A stretch of 64,000 nt of DNA from Candidatus Zemynaea palustris (GTDB taxonomy: Bacteria; Vulcanimicrobiota; Vulcanimicrobiia; Vulcanimicrobiales; Vulcanimicrobiaceae). The notes under the pieces were generated by a model, which saw only the letters and a program-made list of their open reading frames with translations, ran no database searches and was not told the origin of the DNA. This document shows positions 37,264 through 44,182 of this stretch, piece after piece (the first letter of the stretch is position 1; each line of letters begins with the position of its first letter). The position numbers and the translations under genes were made by a program. Location: assembly GCA_003134695.1 (NCBI GenBank), contig PLCB01000058.1, positions 1 through 64,000 on the forward strand, in the 5' to 3' direction.

Positions 37264-38193
37264 CTAGCCGGGATGGCGCAGCGACAGTCCCCTCTCTTCG
37301 AGTACCTGCTTGATTTCGTCGAGCGACTTCTTGCCGAAGTTGCGCATCTTGATGATCTCGTCTTCGGTCATGTCGAGCAACTCGGAAACCTTCGAGATGC
37401 CGGCACGCTTGAGGCAGTTGAACGAGCGCACCGAGAGGTTGAGCGTCTCGACCGGAATGTCCCACTCGCTGGTGGGCGCGGTCGCGGGCGGCTTCTCCTC
37501 CTGCGTGAAGTTCACGAACAAGTCGAGCTGCTCTTGAAGCAGCGAGGCGGCTTGCGAGAGCGCGTCGTCGGGCGTGATCGAGCCGTTGGTCTCGATCTCG
37601 ATCGTGAGGCGGTCGAAGTCGACCGACTGGCCGACGCGCGTGTCGTCGACGGTGAAGTTCACCTTGCGGATCGGCGAGAAGATCGAATCCATCGGGATCA
37701 AGCCGATCATGTGTTCGATGTTCTTCTGCTTGTCGCCGGTGACATAGCCGCGGCTCTTCTCGACACCGATCTCCATTTGGAGTTTCGCCGTCTTCGCCGA
37801 GAGCGTCGCGATGTGGTAGTCCGGCTGCAGGATCTCGACATCGGCGTCGGGCGTGATGTCGCCGGCGGTGACTTCGCGCGCCCCGCTTGCCGACAGCGTC
37901 AGCACCTTGGGCTCCTCGGTGTTGAGCTTGATCGGGAGACCCTTGAGGTTGAGCAAGAGGTTCGTCGTGTCTTCAACGATGCCGGGGATGGTCGAGAACT
38001 CGTGCAGCACGCCGTCGATCTTGAGGTAGGTGACGGCGGCGCCGGGGATGCTCGAAAGCAGGACGCGGCGCAGCCCGTTGCCGAGCGTAATGCCGAATCC
38101 GCGGTCGAGCGGTTCGATGATGAACTTCGCGTAGTTGTCGCGACGCTCGCGGACTTCGATGCCCGGGAGGTGCGATGTTTCCATGACGGTCAT
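37264..38193 (-). CDS. rpoA: RNA polymerase alpha subunit
   Basis: 309 residues. The N-terminal assembly domain holds FIIEPLDRGFGITLGNGLRR and the C-terminal domain (about 240-300) the helix-hairpin-helix that contacts UP elements and activators (LNLSVRSFNCLKRAGISKV split over the start). Length is normal. 87 bases separate it from rpsD. Confidence 0.97.
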   Translation of the reverse strand: MTVMETSHLPGIEVRERRDNYAKFIIEPLDRGFGITLGNGLRRVLLSSIPGAAVTYLKIDGVLHEFSTIPGIVEDTTNLLLNLKGLPIKLNTEEPKVLTLSASGAREVTAGDITPDADVEILQPDYHIATLSAKTAKLQMEIGVEKSRGYVTGDKQKNIEHMIGLIPMDSIFSPIRKVNFTVDDTRVGQSVDFDRLTIEIETNGSITPDDALSQAASLLQEQLDLFVNFTQEEKPPATAPTSEWDIPVETLNLSVRSFNCLKRAGISKVSELLDMTEDEIIKMRNFGKKSLDEIKQVLEERGLSLRHPG

Positions 38194-38280
38194 GGTGTTG
38201 TGGGGTTTCCTTTGTTGCCGTTTACGTTATCCGTTGACTCGCCCCGCGAGCAACGATCGTACGCCTAACGGCGGCTTGAG

Positions 38281-38940
38281 TTATCTCGAGTAATACTCGA
38301 CGATGAGTTGTTCGTTTACGGGGGTGTCGATTTGTTCGCGGCTCGGAAGCGCGGCGACTTTGATCGCATTTTCTTGGTCGTTCCACTCGAGCCAGTCGGG
38401 ATGATTGCGGTTCTTGACGTACTCGAGGTTCGACTGAAGCAGCGGCGATTTGCTCGAACGTTCGCCGATCGTGACCACGTCACCGGCCTTCATCAGATAT
38501 GAGGGGATGTTGACGATGCGGCCGTTGATCCGAAAATGGCGGTGCGTGACGAGCTGGCGCGCCTGCGCGCGGCTCGACGCGAGGTTCATGCGGTAGATGA
38601 CGTTGTCCAGCCGGCGCTCGAGCAACTGCAAGAACGTGCGGCCGGTTTGACCCGGGACGCGCGCCGCTTCGCGAAAATAGTTCTCGAACTGCGTCTCGTG
38701 TACGCCGTAGTAACGGCGCATCTTCTGCTTTTCACGCAACTGGCGGCCGTATTCCGAAATCTTCTGACGGCTCGGCTTGCCCTGCGTCTTCTGCCCCGGC
38801 GCCGTGCCGCGACGTTCGACCGCGCACTTTTTGGAGAGGCAGCGGTCGCCTTTGAGGAAAAGCTTGATCTTTTCGCCAGTCTTGCTCGCGGCGGTTTCGC
38901 GGCGGCACAGACGACAAACGGGACCGGTGTAACGCGACAT
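38281..38940 (-). CDS. rpsD: Ribosomal protein S4 (uS4), zinc-binding form
   Basis: 219 residues. The N terminus holds a zinc knuckle with Cys9, Cys12, Cys34 and Cys39 ([18 protein letters not shown]), and the S4 RNA-binding domain follows ([20 protein letters not shown]). S4 is a primary binder of 16S rRNA and in many bacteria the repressor of the alpha operon. It begins one base after rpsK. Confidence 0.97.
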   Translation of the reverse strand: MSRYTGPVCRLCRRETAASKTGEKIKLFLKGDRCLSKKCAVERRGTAPGQKTQGKPSRQKISEYGRQLREKQKMRRYYGVHETQFENYFREAARVPGQTGRTFLQLLERRLDNVIYRMNLASSRAQARQLVTHRHFRINGRIVNIPSYLMKAGDVVTIGERSSKSPLLQSNLEYVKNRNHPDWLEWNDQENAIKVAALPSREQIDTPVNEQLIVEYYSR

Positions 38941-38941
38941 G

Positions 38942-39337
38942 CTAGACTCTCCGCCGCTTCGGCGGGCGGCAGCCGTTGTGCGGGATCGGCGTGACGTCCT
39001 TGATGAGCGTGATCTCGAGGCCGGCGGCCTGCAGCGAGCGGATCGCGGCTTCGCGTCCCGCGCCTGGGCCCTTCACGTAGACCTCGGCGGTCTTCATCCC
39101 GTGATCCATCGCTTTGCGCGCGACGGCTTCGGCGGCCATCTGGGCGGCGAACGGTGTCGATTTCTTCGAGCCCTTGAAGCCGAGATTGCCGGCCGAGGCC
39201 CAAGCGATGACGCTGCCCTGGTTGTCGGAGATGGTCACAATCGTGTTGTTAAAGGAAGAGTGGATGTGGGCGACGCCGAGCGCGACGTTCTTGAACTCGC
39301 GCTTCTTGCGCGCCTTGGGTTGTTTCTTGGCAGCCAA
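38942..39337 (-). CDS. rpsK: Ribosomal protein S11 (uS11), TTG start
   Basis: 131 residues from a TTG at 39337 with CGGAGC five bases upstream; longer frames run into the leader. The family core [20 protein letters not shown] and the C-terminal [16 protein letters not shown] are present. In most bacteria rpsM lies directly upstream; here the first gene upstream on the same strand is 7.4 kb away from rpsM, so rpsK is now first in its transcript. Confidence 0.96.
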   Translation of the reverse strand: MAAKKQPKARKKREFKNVALGVAHIHSSFNNTIVTISDNQGSVIAWASAGNLGFKGSKKSTPFAAQMAAEAVARKAMDHGMKTAEVYVKGPGAGREAAIRSLQAAGLEITLIKDVTPIPHNGCRPPKRRRV

Positions 39338-39515
39338 ACGTGCTCCGAATTTTATCCTAGCCCCGCGCAACGAGCCTGGGGTGTCGTCGCCTCGACCGGC
39401 CCCGCCCGTGGGGCGACCCGATCTTGCTACCGGACGAGCGGCGAGGTCGTCCGTCCGCGCGCGAAGCGCGCCCGTCTGGGCCACTTCGCGTCGGAGGCTG
39501 CCTGGGACAGCCGAG
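39338..39515 (-). promoter_or_regulatory. Long structured leader of the rpsK-rpsD-rpoA-rplQ-trp message
   Basis: About 178 transcribed bases precede rpsK. They contain a strong hairpin with arms GCGCGC around TT (39459-39472) and nearby GGACGA/TCGTCC pairing. As S4 often represses the alpha operon through a leader fold next to its first gene, this leader could carry a relocated control site. I cannot match it to a known S4 leader class. Confidence 0.35.
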
Positions 39516-39520
39516 GACCG

Positions 39521-39549
39521 ATTGTACCCTAAGGCTCGGTCTCGGTCAA
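39521..39549 (-). promoter_or_regulatory. Strong sigma70-type promoter for the rpsK operon
   Basis: Minus strand -35 TTGACC (39544-39549), exact 17-base spacer, -10 TACAAT (39521-39526). It lies on the left edge of the inserted block and gives the downstream half of the alpha operon, with trp, its own start point. Confidence 0.72.
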
Positions 39550-39711
39550 CCGGAAGTATCGCCGGTCGCGAGAGGTCCTCCCATTGAGCCTCCAATCCGA
39601 GCGCCACCGACGGCGGCGTCGCCTCGTTACACACTAGGTGAGAGGCCGAAAAAGGGCAGCGCCATCGCCGCGCTGAGCGTCAACCGCCTCGCCGGGCAAG
39701 CAAGCCGGCTC

Positions 39712-41226
39712 TTGACGCGAACCGCCCACCCCAACCCGCCGCTGTTTCTGATCACGGCGACGGTGATGCTCGGCGTGATCATGGCGATCATCGACTCGAC
39801 GATTGTCAACGTCGCGCTCAACGACATGGCGGGCAACCTCGGCGCTTCGACCGACGAGATCGCCTGGGTCGCGACCGGCTACATCCTCGCCAACGTGGTC
39901 GTCATGCCGCTCAACGGCTGGCTGACCGCGCTGTTCGGGCGGAAACTTTTCTATGCGGGGTCGCTCGCGATTTTCACGATCGCCTCGCTGATGTGCGGCC
40001 TCTCCCACTCCCTGAGCGAAATCATCATCTGGCGCGTCGTGCAAGGTGTCGGCGGCGGCGCGCTACAGCCGACGGCACAAGCGATTCTGTTCGAATCCTA
40101 TCCCGTCGAAAAGCGCGGACAGGCGATGGCGGTCTTCGGGCTCGGCGCGATGGTCGGTCCCGCGATCGGCCCGACGTTTGGCGGCTGGCTGGTCGACAAT
40201 TTTTCGTGGCCGCTGATCTTCTTCATCAACATCCCGATCGGAGCGGTCGCGCTGTGGATGACCTTCCGGTACATCGCGGACCCGTCGTACATCAAGAAAC
40301 CCGAACGCGGCGCCGACTGGCTGGGCCTCGGGTACATGACGGCCGGCATCGCCTCGCTGCAATACGTTCTCGAGCGAGGCCAGCGTGAGGATTGGTTCGA
40401 CTCGAGCACGATCGTGATTCTGTCGTGCGTGGCCGTCTTCGGGATCGGGGCGTTCGTGATCCGAGAGCTGCGCGATCCGTATCCTTTCGTCGACTTGCGG
40501 GTCTTCAAGTCGTATCCGTTCACCGTGGCAAGTCTGATCGGCGTCGTCAGCGGCTTCGGTTTGTTCGGGCTGAACTTGGTGCTGCCGCTGTTTTTCCAGA
40601 CCGTCTTGGGCTTTAGCGCATGGGACACCGGCCTCACGTTGTTGCCCGGGGCGCTCGCGACCGCGATCAGCATGCCGATTGCCGGACGACTCGCCGGTTC
40701 GGTCACTCCGAAGATTCCGGTCGCTTTCGGCCTAGCTGTCTTTGCGCTCGGGAGTTGGCTCTTGGGCGGCCTCAATCAGAACGCCGGGTATTGGGACATC
40801 TTTTGGCCGCGCGTCCTTCAGGGATTCGCGCTCGGTTTCTTGTTCGTTCCTCTGACGACGGCGGCGCTGGCGGCGATCCCGACCAATCTCATGGCGAACG
40901 CCACCGGCATCTACACCTTGGTTCGCCAGCTCGGCGGCAGCCTCGGCATCGCCGTGCTCGAACTCCTGATCTTACGGCGACAGGATTACGTCCAGCAGTT
41001 GCTCTCGGCAAACGTCAGCTTGAGCAATCCGAACGTCTCCGATTTCCTACGCAACGCACCCGACCGAGCCGCGGCGCTGGCGCAGCTGGCGCAACAAGTC
41101 GACGTCAACGCGGTCGTCCTCGCCTACGACTACGCGTTCCGCGTCTGCGCAATCTTGTTCGCGCTCTCGATTCCGATGGTTCTGTTCTTGCGCAACCCGA
41201 TGCGCGACCGCCCAAAGCCTAGCTAA
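39712..41226 (+). CDS. DHA2-family multidrug exporter (MFS, EmrB/QacA type)
   Basis: About 504 residues with 14 hydrophobic segments. It shows the DHA2 first helix IMAIIDSTIVNVALNDM, motif A GWLTALFGRKLF and motif C GAMVGPAIGPTFGGW, so it should export drugs or metabolites in exchange for protons. The start is uncertain: no ATG is in frame before helix 1; TTG 39712 gives a standard length, while TTG 39424 and CTG 39673 are alternatives. It runs against the ribosomal cluster and its stop overlaps the stop of the convergent small gene by two bases. Confidence 0.88.
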   Translation: MTRTAHPNPPLFLITATVMLGVIMAIIDSTIVNVALNDMAGNLGASTDEIAWVATGYILANVVVMPLNGWLTALFGRKLFYAGSLAIFTIASLMCGLSHSLSEIIIWRVVQGVGGGALQPTAQAILFESYPVEKRGQAMAVFGLGAMVGPAIGPTFGGWLVDNFSWPLIFFINIPIGAVALWMTFRYIADPSYIKKPERGADWLGLGYMTAGIASLQYVLERGQREDWFDSSTIVILSCVAVFGIGAFVIRELRDPYPFVDLRVFKSYPFTVASLIGVVSGFGLFGLNLVLPLFFQTVLGFSAWDTGLTLLPGALATAISMPIAGRLAGSVTPKIPVAFGLAVFALGSWLLGGLNQNAGYWDIFWPRVLQGFALGFLFVPLTTAALAAIPTNLMANATGIYTLVRQLGGSLGIAVLELLILRRQDYVQQLLSANVSLSNPNVSDFLRNAPDRAAALAQLAQQVDVNAVVLAYDYAFRVCAILFALSIPMVLFLRNPMRDRPKPS

Positions 41227-41432
41227 ATGTGAATGTGAGGGAGCGTGATACGGGGGAGCTTGACATGGGGGGTCTTGACATGGGGAGTCTTGACATGGGG
41301 AGTCTTGACATGAGGGAGCTTGATATGGGGGAGCTTGATCGCATCTGCCGCAGCCGGTTTCGGCAGGGCTACGATCGCCAGCATCGAGGCCGCCGCCGCC
41401 GTCATCGCGAGTTTTGAAATCAATTTAAGCAT
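41223..41432 (-). CDS. Small secreted K-x-P-H-V repeat protein
   Basis: 69 residues from the ATG at 41432 (AAAGG seven bases before). The signal peptide LKLISKLAMTAAAASML ends near KPAAAD. The mature part is a pentapeptide array with units such as KLPHI, KTPHV and KLPRI, alternating Lys/His with Pro, probably an extended rod that may bind metal or anionic polymers. Leader and signal are near-copies of those of the next gene upstream on the same strand (41517-41996). No family is recognised. Confidence 0.7.
   Translation of the reverse strand: MLKLISKLAMTAAAASMLAIVALPKPAAADAIKLPHIKLPHVKTPHVKTPHVKTPHVKLPRITLPHIHI
41226..41339 (-). repeat. 15-bp tandem repeat array, about 7.5 units
   Basis: Units of 15 bases on the plus strand, for example GAGCTTGACATGGGG (41256-41270) and AGTCTTGACATGGGG (41286-41300), follow each other without spacers. 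They encode the pentapeptide repeats of the small secreted protein; each unit differs by one to three bases, so the array probably expands and contracts by slippage or recombination. Confidence 0.85.
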
Positions 41433-41445
41433 AGAAAGACCTTTC

Positions 41446-41459
41446 GTGCGCGCGCGCAC
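41446..41459 (-). repeat. GC palindrome in shared leader, copy 1
   Basis: GTGCGCGCGCGCAC, a perfect 14-base palindrome, followed by GAAAGGTCTTT up to the ATG. The same palindrome and ribosome-binding stretch occur at 42010-42023 before the paralogous gene. It could fold as a hairpin just upstream of the ribosome-binding site. Confidence 0.6.
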
Positions 41460-41516
41460 CATCGTCTGATCATACCCTAATCGGCGGCAACTGAACCGCG
41501 TTTACTCGGTCCGTCT

Positions 41517-41996
41517 CTAATGGTTGTTGCCCTGGCCGTTGTTGCCCTGGCCGTTGCCGCCATGCTTGTTGCCCTGGCTGTTGTTGCCAGGCTTGTTGTT
41601 GCCATGGCCGTTACCGTGACGATGCGTGCGGTCGAACTGTCCCGTTCGTTTATAATCGTAGGTGTACGACTTGGGATTTGCTCTCGGACTATAGTAAGCG
41701 TACTGGCCCGAGGAGTACTGACCGTTCGAATTCGGATAGAACGTCTGGCCATTCGGCATCACGATCCGACCATTGCCGTAGATCGTTCCGCCGTTTTGGG
41801 TGTAACCGACGATCGTATTCGCCGGTTGTTGCGAATTCTGGTAATTGCCATAGAGGGTCTGTTGACCGATGGCGGCGACGATCGTGCTCAGCAGCGTGTT
41901 GAGGTTCTGTGCCGCAGCCGGTTTCGGCAGGGCTGCGATCCCCAGCATCGAGGCCACCGCCACCATAATGGCGAGTTTTGAAATCAATTTGGACAT
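41517..41996 (-). CDS. Small secreted protein with Gly/Asn/His-rich tail
   Basis: 159 residues from the ATG at 41996. The signal peptide SKLISKLAIMVAVASML is nearly identical to that of the downstream gene, but the mature protein is different: a Gln/Asn/Tyr/Gly-rich middle (GNYQNSQQPANTIVGYTQ; GNGRIVMPNGQTFYPNSNG) and a tail of GNGHGNN and GNNGQ units. The composition suggests a surface or matrix protein that may bind metal by His. No family is recognised. Confidence 0.7.
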   Translation of the reverse strand: MSKLISKLAIMVAVASMLGIAALPKPAAAQNLNTLLSTIVAAIGQQTLYGNYQNSQQPANTIVGYTQNGGTIYGNGRIVMPNGQTFYPNSNGQYSSGQYAYYSPRANPKSYTYDYKRTGQFDRTHRHGNGHGNNKPGNNSQGNKHGGNGQGNNGQGNNH

Positions 41997-42009
41997 ATAA
42001 AGACCTTTC

Positions 42010-42023
42010 GTGCGCGCGCGCAC
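42010..42023 (-). repeat. GC palindrome in shared leader, copy 2
   Basis: The same 14-base palindrome GTGCGCGCGCGCAC as at 41446-41459, followed by the same GAAAGGTCTTT. Farther upstream both copies also keep AAACGCGGTTC and TAGGGTA about 11-13 bases apart, which may be a shared promoter. Confidence 0.6.
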
Positions 42024-42061
42024 TACAGGTCATGTACCCTACGACGACACTCGAACCGCGT

Positions 42062-42280
42062 TTACCGTTTGCCGCGGTGACCGAGATGCCAGCCGTGCTT
42101 CGGGCACGAATATGCCGACAAACGAACCGTGCTCTGAGGGATCGCGCGTTCGGCGAGCTTCTTGGTCGAGAACGCCGCCTTCGGCGAACCGTTCTTGTTG
42201 TAGCACGAACGCGAACCGCCGCTGCGCCGTCGAGGGCTTGGTTGGTCCACGACGCATCTGATTCGCGAGCGGCGTCCCAA
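42062..42280 (-). CDS. Small Cys/His protein, possible zinc-binding
   Basis: Up to 72 residues; the true start may be GTG 42250. The C-terminal half has the form of small zinc proteins: SCYNKNGSPKAAFSTKKLAE, then YSCPKHGWHLGHR. Two Cys and two or three His could hold one metal ion. An overlapping frame (42039-42257) is judged a shadow as it lacks this pattern. It stands alone between the secreted pair and the HD-GYP genes. No function is assigned. Confidence 0.45.
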   Translation of the reverse strand: MGRRSRIRCVVDQPSPRRRSGGSRSCYNKNGSPKAAFSTKKLAERAIPQSTVRLSAYSCPKHGWHLGHRGKR

Positions 42281-42308
42281 TCCTCGCGCCCGGCTGCGAC
42301 CGGTTCGG

Positions 42309-43241
42309 CTAGCGGGCGCTTAGGATCGCGCCGAGCGCGGAGACGATACCAGGATCGAACTGCGTCTCGGAACCGAGGCGCAAGCGCTCGAACGCTTCGG
42401 GCGCGGTGATCGGCTCGCGGTGCGGCCGACGGCCGACCATTGCGTTGAACGAATCGGCGACCGCGACGATCCGGGCTTCGAGCGGAATCGCCTCGCCTCG
42501 CAAACCGTCGGGATACCCGCCGCCGTCGTAGCGTTCGTGGTGCCAGCGAATCGCGTTCGCCAGCGGCGCCAGCAGCGGATCTTCGAGCGCCATCGCCTCG
42601 CCGGCGAGAACGTGCGTGCGCACGAGATCGATTTCGTCCTCGCCCAGCGGACGTGCGTCCGAGACGATCCCTACCGGCAACGCCAACTCGCCGATGTCGT
42701 GGATGAGGCCGCAACGGCTGACGAGCGTGACGTCGGCATCGGAAAGCGCGAGCTGGCGCGCGAGGCGCTTCGCCCAAGCGGAAACCTGACGGGCATGATC
42801 GCCGGCGTAGATCTCGTCACTCGACAGCCGGGTCACGATATAATTGATCGCGCCGTCGATGTCGGCGATGACCTCGGGACGCCTCACCGAAGCGGCGATC
42901 GCCGGCGCCGTCGGGCGGAGTGCGCGCAGCGGAGCCGCAGCGACATCTCCGAATTTTTTCTTCTCCACGAATTTCGCGAACGCTTGGCCCGCGTCACTGA
43001 AGAACGCGCTAACGTCGTCGTCACGCGAGTCGTTCGCAGCTTGCGATTCGACCCAAACCGCCAATCGCGCGGGCTGCTGATCGGCGACCGCGTCGAGATA
43101 TGCGTCGACGAACGAGTGCGCCAAGGCTTGGTGCAGAAGCCTCCGTTGCGGCGCGCTCACAACCTCCAAAGCCGAATCGATCAATTCGGTCCGGGCGCCG
43201 CGGAGCGTTTCCAGGACGGCAGCGTTCCTTGCGTTACTCAT
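42309..43241 (-). CDS. HD-GYP-like domain protein with degenerate HD motif
   Basis: 310 residues from the ATG at 43241 (ATGA overlap with the upstream HD-GYP gene). Residues 1-130 are a helical region shared with its paralogue; the C-terminal half has the HD-GYP layout: CGLIHDIGELALP, HVLAGEAM, WHHERYDGGGYPDGL and RIVAVADSFNAMVGRRPH. HD-GYP proteins hydrolyse c-di-GMP. Here the conserved Lys of HDxGK is Glu, so catalysis is uncertain while the metal ligands are largely kept. Confidence 0.85.
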   Translation of the reverse strand: MSNARNAAVLETLRGARTELIDSALEVVSAPQRRLLHQALAHSFVDAYLDAVADQQPARLAVWVESQAANDSRDDDVSAFFSDAGQAFAKFVEKKKFGDVAAAPLRALRPTAPAIAASVRRPEVIADIDGAINYIVTRLSSDEIYAGDHARQVSAWAKRLARQLALSDADVTLVSRCGLIHDIGELALPVGIVSDARPLGEDEIDLVRTHVLAGEAMALEDPLLAPLANAIRWHHERYDGGGYPDGLRGEAIPLEARIVAVADSFNAMVGRRPHREPITAPEAFERLRLGSETQFDPGIVSALGAILSAR

Positions 43242-44182
43242 CGTTGCAGGACCACCTCGTGCATCGCCGCGACAATCTCCGGGTCGAACTGCGAACCTGT
43301 GTGGAGTTGGAGTTGTGCGAGCGCGTCCGAGGGCGCCATCGCCGGCCGATAAGGACGGCGGCCGATCATCGCGTTGAAACAATCGGCGACGGTAACGATG
43401 CGTGCCGCTAGCGGCACCTCGTCGCGCTCCCTCCCATCTGGATAACCGTGCCCGTCGATCCGTTCGTGATGGGCGCGAACGATCAGTGAAAACTCCCCGA
43501 GACGTTCGTCCTCAAGAATAATCTGTTCGCCGTAAGTCGTGTGCTCGCGCATCGTCACCCACTCGGCCTCGGTCAACTTGCGCGGCGCTTGCAAGATCGA
43601 CGGCGGCGTGGTCACCTTACCGACGTCGTGAATCATTCCGGCGCGCGCGACGTACGTCGTCTCTTTCTCCGAGAGCGAGAGGCGCCGAGCGAGTCGCCCG
43701 CACCAGCTCGAGACAGAGCGCGAGTGCTCCGCCGTCAAGGGATCGGCACCTTCGAGACGCGCCAGCATCCCGCTGACTGCGGCATCGACTTCGTCGACGT
43801 GCTCGCGGGCCGCGGCCCGCGTCGTCCGAGGTTTTTGCAAGACCTCGCGAAGCGAATCTTCGACGGAGCGCAGGGGCTTGCGCTCGCGTTCGGCGACGCC
43901 TTGCGCTGCGAAAAAATCGTCGAGCGAGCGGCACGCTCCGCGGAACAGCTTGGTCACGGCCGGCGTGTCGGCGTGCGCGTCGCACATCCGATCGACCCAA
44001 TCGACCAACTGGGCGGGGGAGCCGGCGGCGGCCGAGTGCGCGTAAGTGTCGACGAACGTGCGCGCCAGCAACTGAACGATGAGGTTTCGCTCGCCGCTTG
44101 GGACCTCGCGCATCACCGCGCTCGCCAAGTCCAGGCGGGCTTCGGTGCGAGCTTCGGAGCGAGCGATCAGCGCAAGGCTCAT
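43238..44182 (-). CDS. HD-GYP domain c-di-GMP phosphodiesterase-like protein
   Basis: 314 residues. The N-terminal half (1-130) is helical with no known domain; the C-terminal half has HD-GYP signatures AGMIHDVGKVTTPPSIL, HTTYGEQI, AHHERIDGHGYPDG and RIVTVADCFNAMIGRRPY, with all metal ligands and the HDxGK lysine present. It probably cleaves c-di-GMP. It is a tandem paralogue of the next gene and overlaps the STAND gene by ATGA, so sensor and hydrolases form a three-gene unit. Confidence 0.88.
   Translation of the reverse strand: MSLALIARSEARTEARLDLASAVMREVPSGERNLIVQLLARTFVDTYAHSAAAGSPAQLVDWVDRMCDAHADTPAVTKLFRGACRSLDDFFAAQGVAERERKPLRSVEDSLREVLQKPRTTRAAAREHVDEVDAAVSGMLARLEGADPLTAEHSRSVSSWCGRLARRLSLSEKETTYVARAGMIHDVGKVTTPPSILQAPRKLTEAEWVTMREHTTYGEQIILEDERLGEFSLIVRAHHERIDGHGYPDGRERDEVPLAARIVTVADCFNAMIGRRPYRPAMAPSDALAQLQLHTGSQFDPEIVAAMHEVVLQR

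Noticed and set aside
41226-41339. Regular 15-bp repeats as a CRISPR array
   Set aside because: Units are contiguous without unique spacers, and lie in frame in a secreted protein gene; no cas genes.
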